Source of the DNA: Haliclona indistincta | Taxonomy: Eukaryota > Porifera > Demospongiae > Haplosclerida > Chalinidae | Assembly (NCBI GenBank): GCA_964017065.1 | Contig: OZ024787.1 | Span: 6,445,301-6,509,300 of the forward strand | DNA: 64,000 bases | Direction of reading: 5' to 3' | Shown here: in pieces, positions 29,501 through 41,500 of the stretch | Layout: every line of letters starts with the position of its first letter | Numbering within the stretch: the first letter of the stretch is position 1 | Notes under the pieces: model-generated | Database searches by the model: none | The model's input: the letters and a program-made list of their open reading frames with translations, nothing else | Told to the model about the DNA's origin: nothing | Translations under genes and position numbers: made by a program

Positions 29501-32500
29501 GCACCTATGACAATTTTTTTTTTTTTTTTTTTTATGATAATTTTGCATATGGATGCATGGAATACACAATAGCAAAAAAAATGCTAATATGAAGTGTATC
29601 CGATAAGATGATTAAATTAAAGAAGGTAAGTTAGAAATATGAGATCTAAAGGAGGTAATACTAGGAGACTGTGTAATATGAACTGGCAAAGAGTTCCAAA
29701 CAGAAATCGAATAAGGAATATAAGAAAAAAGATAAGAGTTAGTTCGGGCAAATGGTTGAACCAATATGGGACGGTTGGAGGAACGCGTGTTGTACGGGAG
29801 AGACGGTCTAATCCGGACAAGATGTTCTGGAAAGTAACAAAGAGAGTTAACAACTCTGTACAAAAAACATAAAGAGAGTTCAGTTCTTCTCCTCTCAAGA
29901 GTTGGAATGTCAAATTGAGATAACAGGTCCAAGTAGTTAGAGTCCCAAGCACAGCAAAAAGATTTAATGGCAACTCTCTGAACACTCTCCAATTGTTTAA
30001 TATCTTTTTCAGTATGAGGCGACCACACTGGAGAAGCGTACTCCAATCTGGGACGAACCAGAGTGACATAAAGTCTTATCAGCATCTCGGTGTCAAAATC
30101 CCTGTAGAAGTGTCTAAAAATCACTCCCAGCATTTTCCGTGCCTTAGCACAAATTATAGCAATATGGGTAGACCAGGAAAGATCACAAGATATGTTAACA
30201 CCAAGATATTTATATGTGGTGACCTGCTCAAGTGTGCAACCATTGAGGGTGAGAGAAACAGAGCTATTGCCCTTTTTCCTACTGATGATCATTGATTTAC
30301 ATTTAGAAGAATTGAACTTGAGATAATTGTCAGTAGACCAACGCTCAATCTCTAAAATGTCTCTCTGCAACTCCTCAAGGTCGCAGGAACTAGAAATCGG
30401 TTTATAAAGAAGCAGGTCGTCAGCATATAAAGAATCAACGGAGCCAGATGACTTAGAACACAAAGTAATATCATTGATATAAATTGTAAACAAAAGGGGG
30501 CCAAGGACAGAGCCTTGGGGGACACCAGACAAGACAGGCACCAGACTAGAGGCCTCACCTCCTACAACCACATTTTGTGATCGTCCATAAAGATAATTAG
30601 CTATCCATGACACTAGATGAGGACTAAGATGCAATTTAATAAGCTTCTCAAGCAACGGGAGATGTGGAACAGAATCAAATGCTTTGCAGAAGTCAAAGAA
30701 CACTGCACATATATCATTGCCTTCAGTAGTGGCAAGATTTAAGGTAGAAATGTTCTATCGTTTTGGCTGAGAACCGGTTCTCATGGTTCTCGCGGTTCTC
30801 ACAGTTATTTCCTTTTTTATTCGCAGTTTTGGCTGCCGCGCTATGGTACCTCTGTTGTTTTCTACAGCCTTGTACTTGTAGTGAGAACTGGTTCTCACAG
30901 TTCTCATTTACCGAAGGCAGTTTAGAACAACGCTCCCGCCGATCCTTAGGCTTACCAAGGGCCGAAGGCCCGGTTTAGGACGACCCTCCCGATGATCCTT
31001 AGGCTTGCAAGGGCCGAAGGCCCGGTTTAGGACTACCCTCCCGAAGTTTGCATAGTTAGGAGAAGGTTTTTTAGGGTTTAGGGTTTAGTAGCCAGGACCT
31101 ATAGTCGTAGCCGAAGAGAACCACTGAGAACCACTGAGAACCATGGAGAACCACTGAGAACCATTGAGAACCATTGAGAACCATTGAGAACCACTGAGAA
31201 CCATGGAGAACCACTGAGAACCATTGAGAACCACTGAGAACCATTGAGAACCACGGAGAACCATGGAGAACCACTGAGAACCATGGAGAACCACTGAGAA
31301 CCATTGAGAACCATTGAGAACCACAGAGAACCATTGAGAACCACTGAGAACCATTGAGAACCACTGAGAACCACTGAGAACCATGGAGAACCACTGAGAA
31401 CCATTTAGAACCATTGAGAACCATTGAGAACCACTGAGAACCATGGAGAACCACTGAGAACCATGGAGAACCACTGAGAACCATTGAGAACCACGGAGAA
31501 CCATTGAGAACCACTGAGAACCACTGAGAACCATGGAGAACCACTGATAACCATATTGAGAACCACTGAGAACCATGGAGAACCACTGAGAACCATTGAG
31601 AACCACTGAGAACCATGGAGAACTACTGAGAACCTCTGAGAACCATGAAGAACCATTGAGAACCACTGAGAACCACCGAGAACCATTGAGAACCACTGAG
31701 AACCATTGAGAACCACTGAGAACCATTGAGAACCATTGAGAACCATTGAGAACCACTGAGAACCGTTGAGAACGAACTCAATTAAAAAAAATTAATTGAG
31801 TATCTCCTGAGAACTTGAGAACCATGAGAACAGGTTCTCAGTCCAAAATAAGTGAAAAAGTTACCTTAAATCTTGCCATGTCTAATTGCCTTTGTCTAAT
31901 TCAACTTGCCAATCATCTATCGTGCTCAAAAGTGCAGAAACAGTAGACCTCCCAGCTCTAAAGCCCCACTGACGATCTGACATTAGATTATTTTCCACCA
32001 GGTGATCACATATAATAGAATGAACATGTTTCTCAAACAGCTTACTCAGAATACATAAAAGGGAAATCGGTCTATAATGCTCAGGTTTGGATGGTTTAGA
32101 GATCTTAGACACAGGTGTAACGCGGGCTTCCTTCCATTGTAAGGGGACAACCCCAAGCTTTAGAGATAAATTAAAAAGTGAGGTAATGGAGGAATGAATA
32201 CTAGCTGCTGTATTTTTTAGCATATGACCAGAGATACCGTCAGAACCGCATGACTTAAAAACATTAATAGAAGCCAACAGTTCAAATACCTGCTCATCAC
32301 TGTATAAAAGATCCTCGGAAATTGTGTCACAATATGCAAATTGGCCAATATCATCGAGAGGAGGATATGAAGTATTGAAGTTGGCAACGAAATAATCATT
32401 AAGCATAACAGCCTTTTCACGGTTAGAGGTGGCAGTCAGAGTGGACGTTGACAGAACAGGAATGGTAGATGATTGTTTGTACAAAAGCTTGCAAGCTTTC

Positions 32501-35500
32501 CAGAACAATTTCGGGTTACTGTGATCAACAGAACTAAAATAACTCCTTTTAGCTAAACGAAGCTGATTCACGATTTTATTTCTTAATGTGCGATAATGGG
32601 AAAAGTCACCAGTAACCTTCGCTTTCCTGAAGAGAGCATTTCTTCTTCGCATTGCTTGAATTAAAGGTTTAGACAGCCAAGGGCGGTTATTACGATTAGA
32701 AGATAAATTGGACATAGGAATAGACACAGACATGATAGAAATAAACTTCCCAGTTGTTCCAAGCGTGATCGATATCATTAGTGTCAAGCAACGAGTCCCA
32801 GTCCACCTCATCAATAACATTGTTAGCCATCTCCCAGTCAGCAAGTTCATACCTCCAAATAACACGAGTAGATGTACTATGCTTAGTAGAAGGCCGCCAG
32901 CGGATCAGAAGTTGTAAACCACGATGATCAGAATTCGCCAAAGGAGTAATTGTTCTACAGGAAACAAGGACAACAGGTAACGACAATGCGACAAGATCAA
33001 TGATAGTGGAGGTGTCAGCAGTTACTCTTGTAGGTTCATTCACAACCTGGTGAAGTCCAAGAGAGTCAAAAAGTGCACAGAGTCTATGAAACAAAGGGTG
33101 AGAGTTATTACAAAAATCAATATTAAAGTCTCCCAGTAAAATATAATTATTACAAAAATAGTGAGCTTGAATAAATTGTAAATACGAAAATAAATGATCT
33201 AATAACTCAATAGAACTGCTGGGAGGACGATAAAAAACAGAAAGACATGCTTTGTTGGTATCTTGGGAAATAAAAAATGTAAGAATCTCAAGATCATCTT
33301 GCTGACAATGTAGCACTTGATAATGGAAGACATCCCTGATATAAACAAGAACTCCACCGCCATGTCTGTTCCTATCACAACGTAAAGATTGGTAGCCATT
33401 AATTAAAATTTCACAGTCAGGTATGTCATTTGAGAGCCAAGACTCAGTCACACATATGACGTCAGGATTAGAAGAAATGACAGTTAGCAAAAGTTCGTCA
33501 AGTTTAGGTAGAATACTCCGAGCATTGTAATAAAGAACTTTTAACAAGCCCTTACCATTGTCCAGACCTAGTCAGGAGTCAGCGCTCTCCACAAGATTTT
33601 GATCACATGATGTAGGTCTCGGAATAACAACAGGAACAGGAACATGAGATGCAAGGGAGACTCGAGGCGACTCAGATAGAGATGTAAGAGAAACTCTAGG
33701 AGGTACTTGGCGTCGACAGCTCAAATAAGGTTCAACACGAGTAGGAACCCGATTTGGACTCGAGTCAGGGGGCTCAGCTGCAACAGACAAAGAAGGAGTC
33801 AAGAGCAAATGTTGATTAGAACTTGGTGTAAGAGGGGTTGCTGAGGGAACATCAGATTCAGAGAAAGCAAAACAAGGTAAAATATTCCATCCAAGCTGCC
33901 TCTTAACACCCTCCCACTCATTTTCCAAAATTTTTAGGGTGTTCTCTTCTCCAGAGATTACGTGCCACCAGCTTGCTTTAGCACCATTTCTGAATTTTCG
34001 CTTGACTTTGATATCCTCCGGCGATAAGCTGGTGAGTTGAATAAGAGCTCTGCTCACAGTAGCAGCACTAGCATGATTCATTGTGCCCCACACTTTCCGC
34101 TTGCCAAGAGGAGTCTTGGTCCTTGGACGAGCAGTAGGGACAGGAGCTTGTTGACGAGTCTGACCCGAATCAGACTGGCTGCCAGCCTGCTTTGCTTGCC
34201 GCTTACGAGGACGACGGGAACCTTCATTTGAGTCAGGTATCATCTTAGTCACCCGTAGGGACTCTGCTTCAGACAAGCGCAGGACAGTCTCCTTCAATAC
34301 CATGACTTCTTCCCTAAGTCGAACAAGTTCGTCCCTCGTAGATAGACAAAAAGAGCACGGAGAACCAGGAGAGAGCGTCGCTGAGTCACGGACAACAGGG
34401 GCTGTTGACGAAGAGGTCAGCGGCAGCTGAACACGTGGCCAGTTTGTACAGAGGCCATGAGCATGTGGCACACAGTCAACACAGTCACGACCAGCCTTCC
34501 TACAAGAGCAGGATGCACATGAGCCAGAATCACGACAGCGACAGCATTTCGTCTCAGAAACCAGCTGAGTAACGGTGGTCGCCGCCATTAACATCATGCA
34601 AATTGAATTTTCCATCATAGAATCCTGCTTTTTTGTGACGACTTATCTAGTCCAAAATGCAACATTGAGCAGCTTTAAAGCATTCACTACGCATACTGTG
34701 ATGAAAGGTACAGCTACACATCGCATTACAATATTAGTTCTACAGAATCTACACTACAACTTACCATACTAGCCATTTTTCACGAGTAAATCGCAAACAA
34801 GACGCGCTCAACCCCGCTAACGCCTAACTGGAAGCTGAAGTTTGCAGAAACGGGTAACTAAAACTCTAAACAAGCACAATTGCTCTAGTTTTTATCAAGT
34901 AGTGGTTGCTATAAACTTCTTCCGGTCATTTTCTCCAGCACCCATTCACAACGTCACATACAATTAGCTCTGCATTTGATTGGTCAATGTCATACTTCCT
35001 GTTTTAACATTTCTATGCAATACCTTTATGTTGCCACTCTATGCTCACTGCAAAGCATAGAGTGGAACTAGATGTAGCGTTTTCCTGCAAATCAAACCTT
35101 GATATTGTGTTGTCATTAGTAATTGTTATACAGTACATATCGGTTATAGCGTGACCGCTAACGATTTATCTGTTATAGCGATGGAATCACGAAGAATCAA
35201 AAGCAAAACTTTACCTTACCATGCAAATTGTAATGGGTATAGCGATCTCAGCTATAGCGATAAACCTGATAGGAAGACGCGAGGCAAAACATACAAATCT
35301 GTATAAAAGGTGATCGCTTATAGCGATTTCCAACCACGCCCATGTAGGCATGCAGTACAGTGCGTGTGCGACTGCGCGTGCATGCAGCCTGCATGATCGA
35401 GACTTGAATACCGCGCTGTAGCACCGTTTTTAAAAATCTGGCGAGTTCCTGTCCCACTGGAATGGCTGTCTGTACAACGAACGAATTCCTGATTAAAAAT

Positions 35501-38500
35501 GTAGTATGTGGACACCATGTCTACAAAGATATCTGGACTCCTTTTATTGGAGAGAAAATGGATGTGTTACGCGAACCAGACAACGAGTATGATTCGTTTG
35601 CAGTGGCTATTATGCTTGAAGAGACTGTAGTAGGACGTGTTCCAAGAGAACTATTGAAACATTTTAGTAGATTCTTGTTAGATGGAGTACAAATACCGTA
35701 TAGCCGGTTATTTTCGACTGGATTTTATTTTCGATCACCGACTGCTGTTCGAAAATTAAATCCACGAAAATTATACCGTACAAAAAATAACGCTGCCGTG
35801 AGGCCTGGATTGCTTACTGGAGATGCGAGATGTCGATTGAACACTACTCAGAGTCAAGCGTCTGCCTATTCCTCAGGAAATCATTTTGCCGAACCCGCAA
35901 GGTAGCCTGTCGCTCTCTAGTATTCCTCCTAGAGCTATAGCGGCAGCAAACCGGGCTGTGACCAGGGTGATGCGCTGCAGAGCTTAGCAAAAGGGAAGCG
36001 CCGAGGAAAATACATCGTCTAATCTCCAGAACAAAGAGCAGAAATAGGACGGTATGCTGTAATAGCTACCGTCTCTTCAGTACGCTGTCCCACCAGACGA
36101 ACAAACTTTACGTTGTAACATATTTTGAATCGGATTTTATTTTCGAACGGTCAAAGCGCTTCAAAAATTAGATCCAGTCTAAAATTTTATGTACGAAATA
36201 TTTGACCATCGAAAAAAAACCGGCCGTACGGTAATGTGTGAGATTACTGGAGAAAGGGGAAAGGACTAGAGGTTCCTTGCACATACAAGTTGACAGCTAA
36301 GAATTCTCAACTGATCAAGAAAGCAGTTAAGCGACATAATAAAATTAATCTTAGTATCAATTGTCTTATTGTGCACTATAAAGCAAAATTATAGTAATAA
36401 GACATGATAGGCGTGGCTGTGCTGGAAGGTATATGCTATGCTGAGGAGCCAACATTCCTAAAGGACCTATGAACTGGATTGAATAGGTTGTATATTCGTA
36501 AAACACGTTGCTTGAACTATCAATTGAAAAGAAAAAGGACACAAACAAGAAATTAAAAAGATTTCTATCGAAATCAAAAGGATGTAGGGTTGTGAAATCT
36601 ACCACTGGTCCACAATGTAAACTAACAAGGAACAAGCATGGAATGGTAACACGATTGACTTGCTAACAGACCATAGATCCCTACATCAGTGGCTGTACAT
36701 AAGAACAATAGTTTGTCACAAGCTGAATGCACGTCAGGTGTCAGTCAACACTATAGCTGAACTTGCAACCACAGCAGCCACTGATGTAGGGATCTATGGT
36801 CTGTTAGCAAGTCAATCGTGTTACCATTCCATGCTTGTTCCTTGTTAGTTTACATTGTGGACCAGTGGTAGATTTCACAACCCTACATCCTTTTGATTTC
36901 GATAGAAATCTTTTTAATTTCTTGTTTGTGTGCTTTTTTCTTTTTCAATGAAGTGCAGTTCAATATCATACACGTACTGAGCCGTCTTTGTTTCCAATTT
37001 TTCCTGTTGTTGATGGCTTTTCTTTATTATTAACAAGTTTAAAGTTGTATCTAAAAATTATTGTTATGCTGTACATATCAGCTCGCCTACGCATGTATGC
37101 ATTTTGTATGCAGTGCATACATATCGCATGCAGTGCATACGAGCCCCGCCCACACTTGTTTGTAGACCTGTATGACGGTTATAATTATCTGGCAAGCGCA
37201 GAATGGTGATCCTACTCGAGCTTACCGTTCTTCGAAGACTCCAGACAAATATAATAATGTTCTCCATCATCCATACGGCGTGGCGATACTCAAGCTAGTG
37301 CTTGGTCACGTGTGCTATAATGCTTGGTCACGTGCGTATTGTGCAATTGCAATAATGGCGTCTAACACTTAGCTGACAATGGATCACGATCGAGAAATCG
37401 CGGAATTTATATCGCCGTTTCGCTAAAAACAAAGTTCAAAAGGCACCTGCCAGGAGAATTTCACGACTGTTCGTGGGTGTTTTGGTCTCGGCACTGCTCG
37501 CGTAAAGGCGCTAGGCGCGCTGAAGAAAGAAAGAAGAATAAGAAGAAAACGAAGATGACAAAAGTCGAATTTCACCGTTTCCAGGTTCGTCACTTTAGTA
37601 ACAATTTCGAGCAATTTCCTTACTGCTGTAAGATGGGGCAACGCCAGTGAGCAGATCTAAGTGTCTTTGGACGTATGGAATTCATCTTGAGGCGAAATAT
37701 CAGCGTTTGAACGCTAATAAATGTATGTAGCCGCCATCTTGTTTTTCCGTTCAACCCTACATAGGGAGGCACTACCGTGCCTCCCTAATACCAAATTCGT
37801 TTGATTCTGCCTTGCCAAGAGTGCATAAAATCGACAAGTAGGTTCAGTAGGTTTATCGTATTTTTGCTTGCCAGCGTAACTATTTTGTGGCAATTTGCGT
37901 CAAACAAGGCTGTAGCAGGCCCACCAGTCAGTTAACAGCCTCTGATTGTTTGCTTGAGTATCAGTGTTGAATTTGTATTGCTGGAGGATCGTCACCACTT
38001 CCTCGGGCCGTAGCAGCTCAGCGGCATATGGGTTGGATCGGGCAGATTGCATATTCGTAATCTTCTTTGCAAGAGCTATCGATTGATGCTAAATTCGTTA
38101 AAATTAGTCCAGAGAAGAGTACAAAACGTAGCTACTAGGATTTCCCATACACTTTGTATTGGAGTGCCATTGACAAACTGCAAGTCACATGACTGAATAC
38201 TAATGCTTCCAACCTCCTCTGCATGTTGATATGTCATAACATGTACAGCTAGTTTCTCTGCCACAGATGTTCTAATGTAGTTTGCATCCCCAAAGAAACA
38301 CTTCTAGTCAATAAGTGGTTTTCTACTGTAGAGAAGTGACTATGAATGCTACTGGTAGCGTCTGTCGCGTAGAGTGCTCGTTTGATGACCTCAACTGTTT
38401 GTAGAATTTCTGCTGAGCTCAGTTGCTCCAAGCACACAGTTTCTTCCTCCTCTTCATCTTGACAGTTATCATGCAACTCCTCCTGTAGCATACCCACAAT

Positions 38501-41500
38501 TGTCTCAACATCATCTGTTGGCACAGCACAGCAAGGCTCAGGACTGTCCAGGTCCTCGAGTTCATTGAGATCAGCTGTCAGTTCGCTATTGTGACTGTTT
38601 CAGGCTGTTGTTCCATTGAATCACCAGCACTCACAACTGCACTTGTATTTGCACTAGCATCTTAACTAGCAGTTGTTGCAGTGAAGCCACCTTTCTTCTA
38701 GCAGTTGCAAATAGTGCTTGCTGTTACTGACTCCCATCCTAACTTAGTAAACTGAAGAATGTTAATGTGTCTCTTGATGGTTTTGGAATCCAATTAGTCC
38801 TGAGAGAGATCATCAATAAGTTTCACTGCCTTGCGTAGCATCAGTCGTCGGTAAGCCATTTTGAATGACTGGATGATTCCTGCATCACAGGGCTGAATGA
38901 CGGATGTCGTGTTTGCAGGGAGAAATACTACACGAATGTATTCCAGCTTGTCCTCGATGTTATCAAGCTTGTGTGCAGGACAGTTGTCAACAAGCTTCAC
39001 TATTTTGGTTTTCCTAGAACGAAACAGCTCTTCCACATCCAGTAGCCATTTACAAAAGACTGTCTCGTTCATCCAAGCTTTTGGATTGTTGTCCCAGCCT
39101 CCACCAAGCACCGATGCTGGAGTCGTCTTCACGGCACCTATTGCACGGGGTAGACGGCTTTTTCCTATTCCTAGGAGTGGCAAGCGCTCTCCAGTCATTA
39201 GGGAGGCACGGTAGTGACTCCCTATGTAGGGTTGAACGGAAAAACAAGATGGCGGCTACATACAATGTATTAGCGTTCAAACGCTGATATTTCGCCTGGT
39301 GATGAATTTTATACGTCCCAATTCACTTTGATCAGCTATCTGGCGTTGCCTCATCTTACAGTAGCAAGGAGATTGCTCGAAATTGTTTCTGAAGTGACGA
39401 ACCTGGAAACGGTGAAAATCGTGTTTCGTCATCTTCGTTTTCTTTCTTCAGCGCGCCTAGCACCTTTACGCGAGCAGTGCCGAGACCAAAACACCCACGA
39501 ACAGTCGTGAAATTCTCCTGGCAGGGGCCTTTTGAACTTTGTTTTTAGCGAAACCAGGAGCATATCGAGCCCACGGAGTGGGCGAGGGAGCGTGTAACTC
39601 CGTACACTCGCAATAGAACGGCGAAATCCAAACATGGCGGCCGTCTGACATGGGAACCATCGCTTTTCTGTTGTCTACTGCTGCTAGAGTATGCTGCTTG
39701 CTAATAATTCAGGACAAACACTATCTCGCAGCGTGTGTGCTAAACTGAAAGGCGCCTAGGCGAGAGTTCAGCAATTTAATGATGGGCATTTTTGGCAGTC
39801 GCTTCCTTATTTGGATGTTACTATGTTTAGATCAGGATTTCGCCGTCTTACAGAGTTACACGCTCCTTCGACAATAAGTCTCGATGGGCTCCTGGCGAAA
39901 CGGTGAGATAAATTCCGCGAATTCTCAATCGTGATCGATTGTCAGCTAAGTGTAAGACACCATTATTGTGATTGCGCAATACGCACGTGACTTAGCGCAT
40001 GTGACCAACCACTATAGCTTGAGTATCGCCATGCCGTATGGACCATGGAGAACACATATTTATTTGTCTGGAGTCTTCGAAGAACGGTAAGCTCGTAAAG
40101 GATCACCATTCTGCGCTTGCCAGATATTTATAACCGCCGTACATGTCAACAAACAAGTGTGGGCGGGGCTCGTATGTACTGCATGCATATGCGTAGGCGA
40201 GCTGATATAAAATTTGATAATAATGAAAAGCCATCAACAACAGGAAAACTAAACTAATGGTGGAAACAAAGAAGGCTCAGTACGTGCATAATATTGAACT
40301 GCACTTCACTGAAAAACAAAAAAGGACACAAACAAGAAAATAAAAAGATTTCTATCGAAATCAAAGGGATGTAGGGTTGTGAAATCTACCACTGGTCCAC
40401 AATGTAAACCAACAAGGAACAAGCATGGAATGGTAACACGATTGACTTGCTTACAGACCATAGATCCCTACATCAGTGGCTGTACATACGATCAATGTTT
40501 TGTCACAAGTTGAATTCAATTCAATACACGTCTGGTGTCAGTCAACAGCAACTAGCAGAACTAGCTATAATATAGTCAGCCACTGATGTAGGGATCTACA
40601 GTACCGCTCACGAGTAAGTGGACCAACACCCGCGGGAGACTCGCAGGCAACCCGGGGGTAATTTTGTCTTGCCCGCGGAACCGTGTATCATTAACCGCGG
40701 GTAGATGTGAATACAGAGTGCATCACGCGCTGGTGCGGATACGTGCGAGCGCTGTATATGCGCGCACAAGTGACACAACGACAACGTGAGTCTGCCTAGC
40801 TATCTAGTGGGGCGCGAGTGCATGCAAGGCTGCATGAGGGCCGCGGGTTAGTGTGGTGCGGGCAGCGGGTACACGTTCACGGACCCGCGGGCACCCCCGA
40901 GTTACACGCGATTAGCCCGCGGGTTTGAGTACACTTACTCGTGAGCGGTACTGTATGGTCTGTAAGCAAGTCAATCGTGTTACCATTCCATGCTGTACTT
41001 GTTCCTTGTTAGTTTGCATTGTGGACCAGTGGTAGATTTCACAACCCTACATCCCTTTGATTTCGATAGAAATCTTTTATTTTCTTTACTGATAGTGGTA
41101 GCAAAGGTTAACCTGTCTTTTTTACTTTTCCTGCCACCTAGTCGCTCGTTTGCTTTTGCAAGTGTACGCTTGGGAAGAGTTCGCCAAAACAGACCTATCT
41201 CGTCCATGTTCCATGGATCTCTGTCAACGCTGAGAAATATGCCTGGCCATTCGTTCTTCATAAAGGCATCAGCAGCTGTAGTATCAGCATCGGCAGATTC
41301 TCCGTGGGTCGGTCGAGACTTGTTTCTGCTTTTCGCAAGAAACTGCTGGAGATACGACTTTCATGCCTTGTCACTAGCTGGGATGTCACTTTCCACTGCC
41401 ATGTACCTTGCTATCAACTCTTGTGCTATCAGTCGTCCTTTAGTGATCAGCATATCGTACGTCACAGCAGTCACTTGCTTCGCTTTACAAGCATCATAAA

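Larger units (their letters stand above)
29612..32865 (-). pseudogene. LINE ORF2 reverse transcriptase, split by MITE
   Basis: The upstream part (32865-31893) carries NNRPWLSKPL, TPVSKISKPS, EHYRPISLLC and GFRAGRST. The downstream part (30715-29612) carries FFDFCKAFDSVPH, SGVPQGSVLGPLLF, the catalytic box SLYADDLLLYK and YKYLGVNI, then the C-terminal RPRLEYASPVWSPH. Codon phase is continuous across the duplicated ATTGCCTT target, so the RT was open before the insertion. The YADD box is intact. Confidence 0.85.
29514..34700 (-). mobile_element. CR1/L2-like non-LTR retrotransposon (LINE), interrupted and frameshifted
   Basis: Minus-strand order: ORF1 (34618-33572), endonuclease (33547-32696), reverse transcriptase (32865-31893, then 30715-29612), 3' UTR, and a 20-base poly(A) (poly T on the plus strand, 29514-29533). 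The RT is split by a hAT-type MITE (30724-31884). A frameshift lies near 32720-32760 between endonuclease and RT. The 5' end is not defined exactly. It lies in the 17 kb intron of the second RNF213-like gene, antisense to it. Confidence 0.85.
39199..41086 (+). mobile_element. AB-family element inserted in the Tigger transposase
   Basis: Starts TAGGGAGGCACGGTAGTGAC, passes AAGATGGCGGCTACATAC and ends with the B palindrome and TTTTATTTTCTT. Removing it rejoins the transposase in frame (..TTIS|MTGERLP..), with insertion between A and T and no target duplication. It was itself hit by two MITEs (39555-39894 and 40599-40953); without these it is about 1.19 kb, the family length. Confidence 0.85.

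Noticed and set aside
31070..31091. Internal telomere array (TTTAGGG repeats)
   Set aside because: Only about three units, inside the hAT-type MITE; too short to call a telomeric remnant.
31071..31756. Four overlapping minus-strand ORFs encoding WFSVVLNGSQ repeats
   Set aside because: Produced by a 12-base minisatellite without stops; open in several frames, no independent support.
34037..34231. Small plus-strand ORFs over the LINE and Tigger transposase
   Set aside because: Shadows opposite real minus-strand coding sequence.
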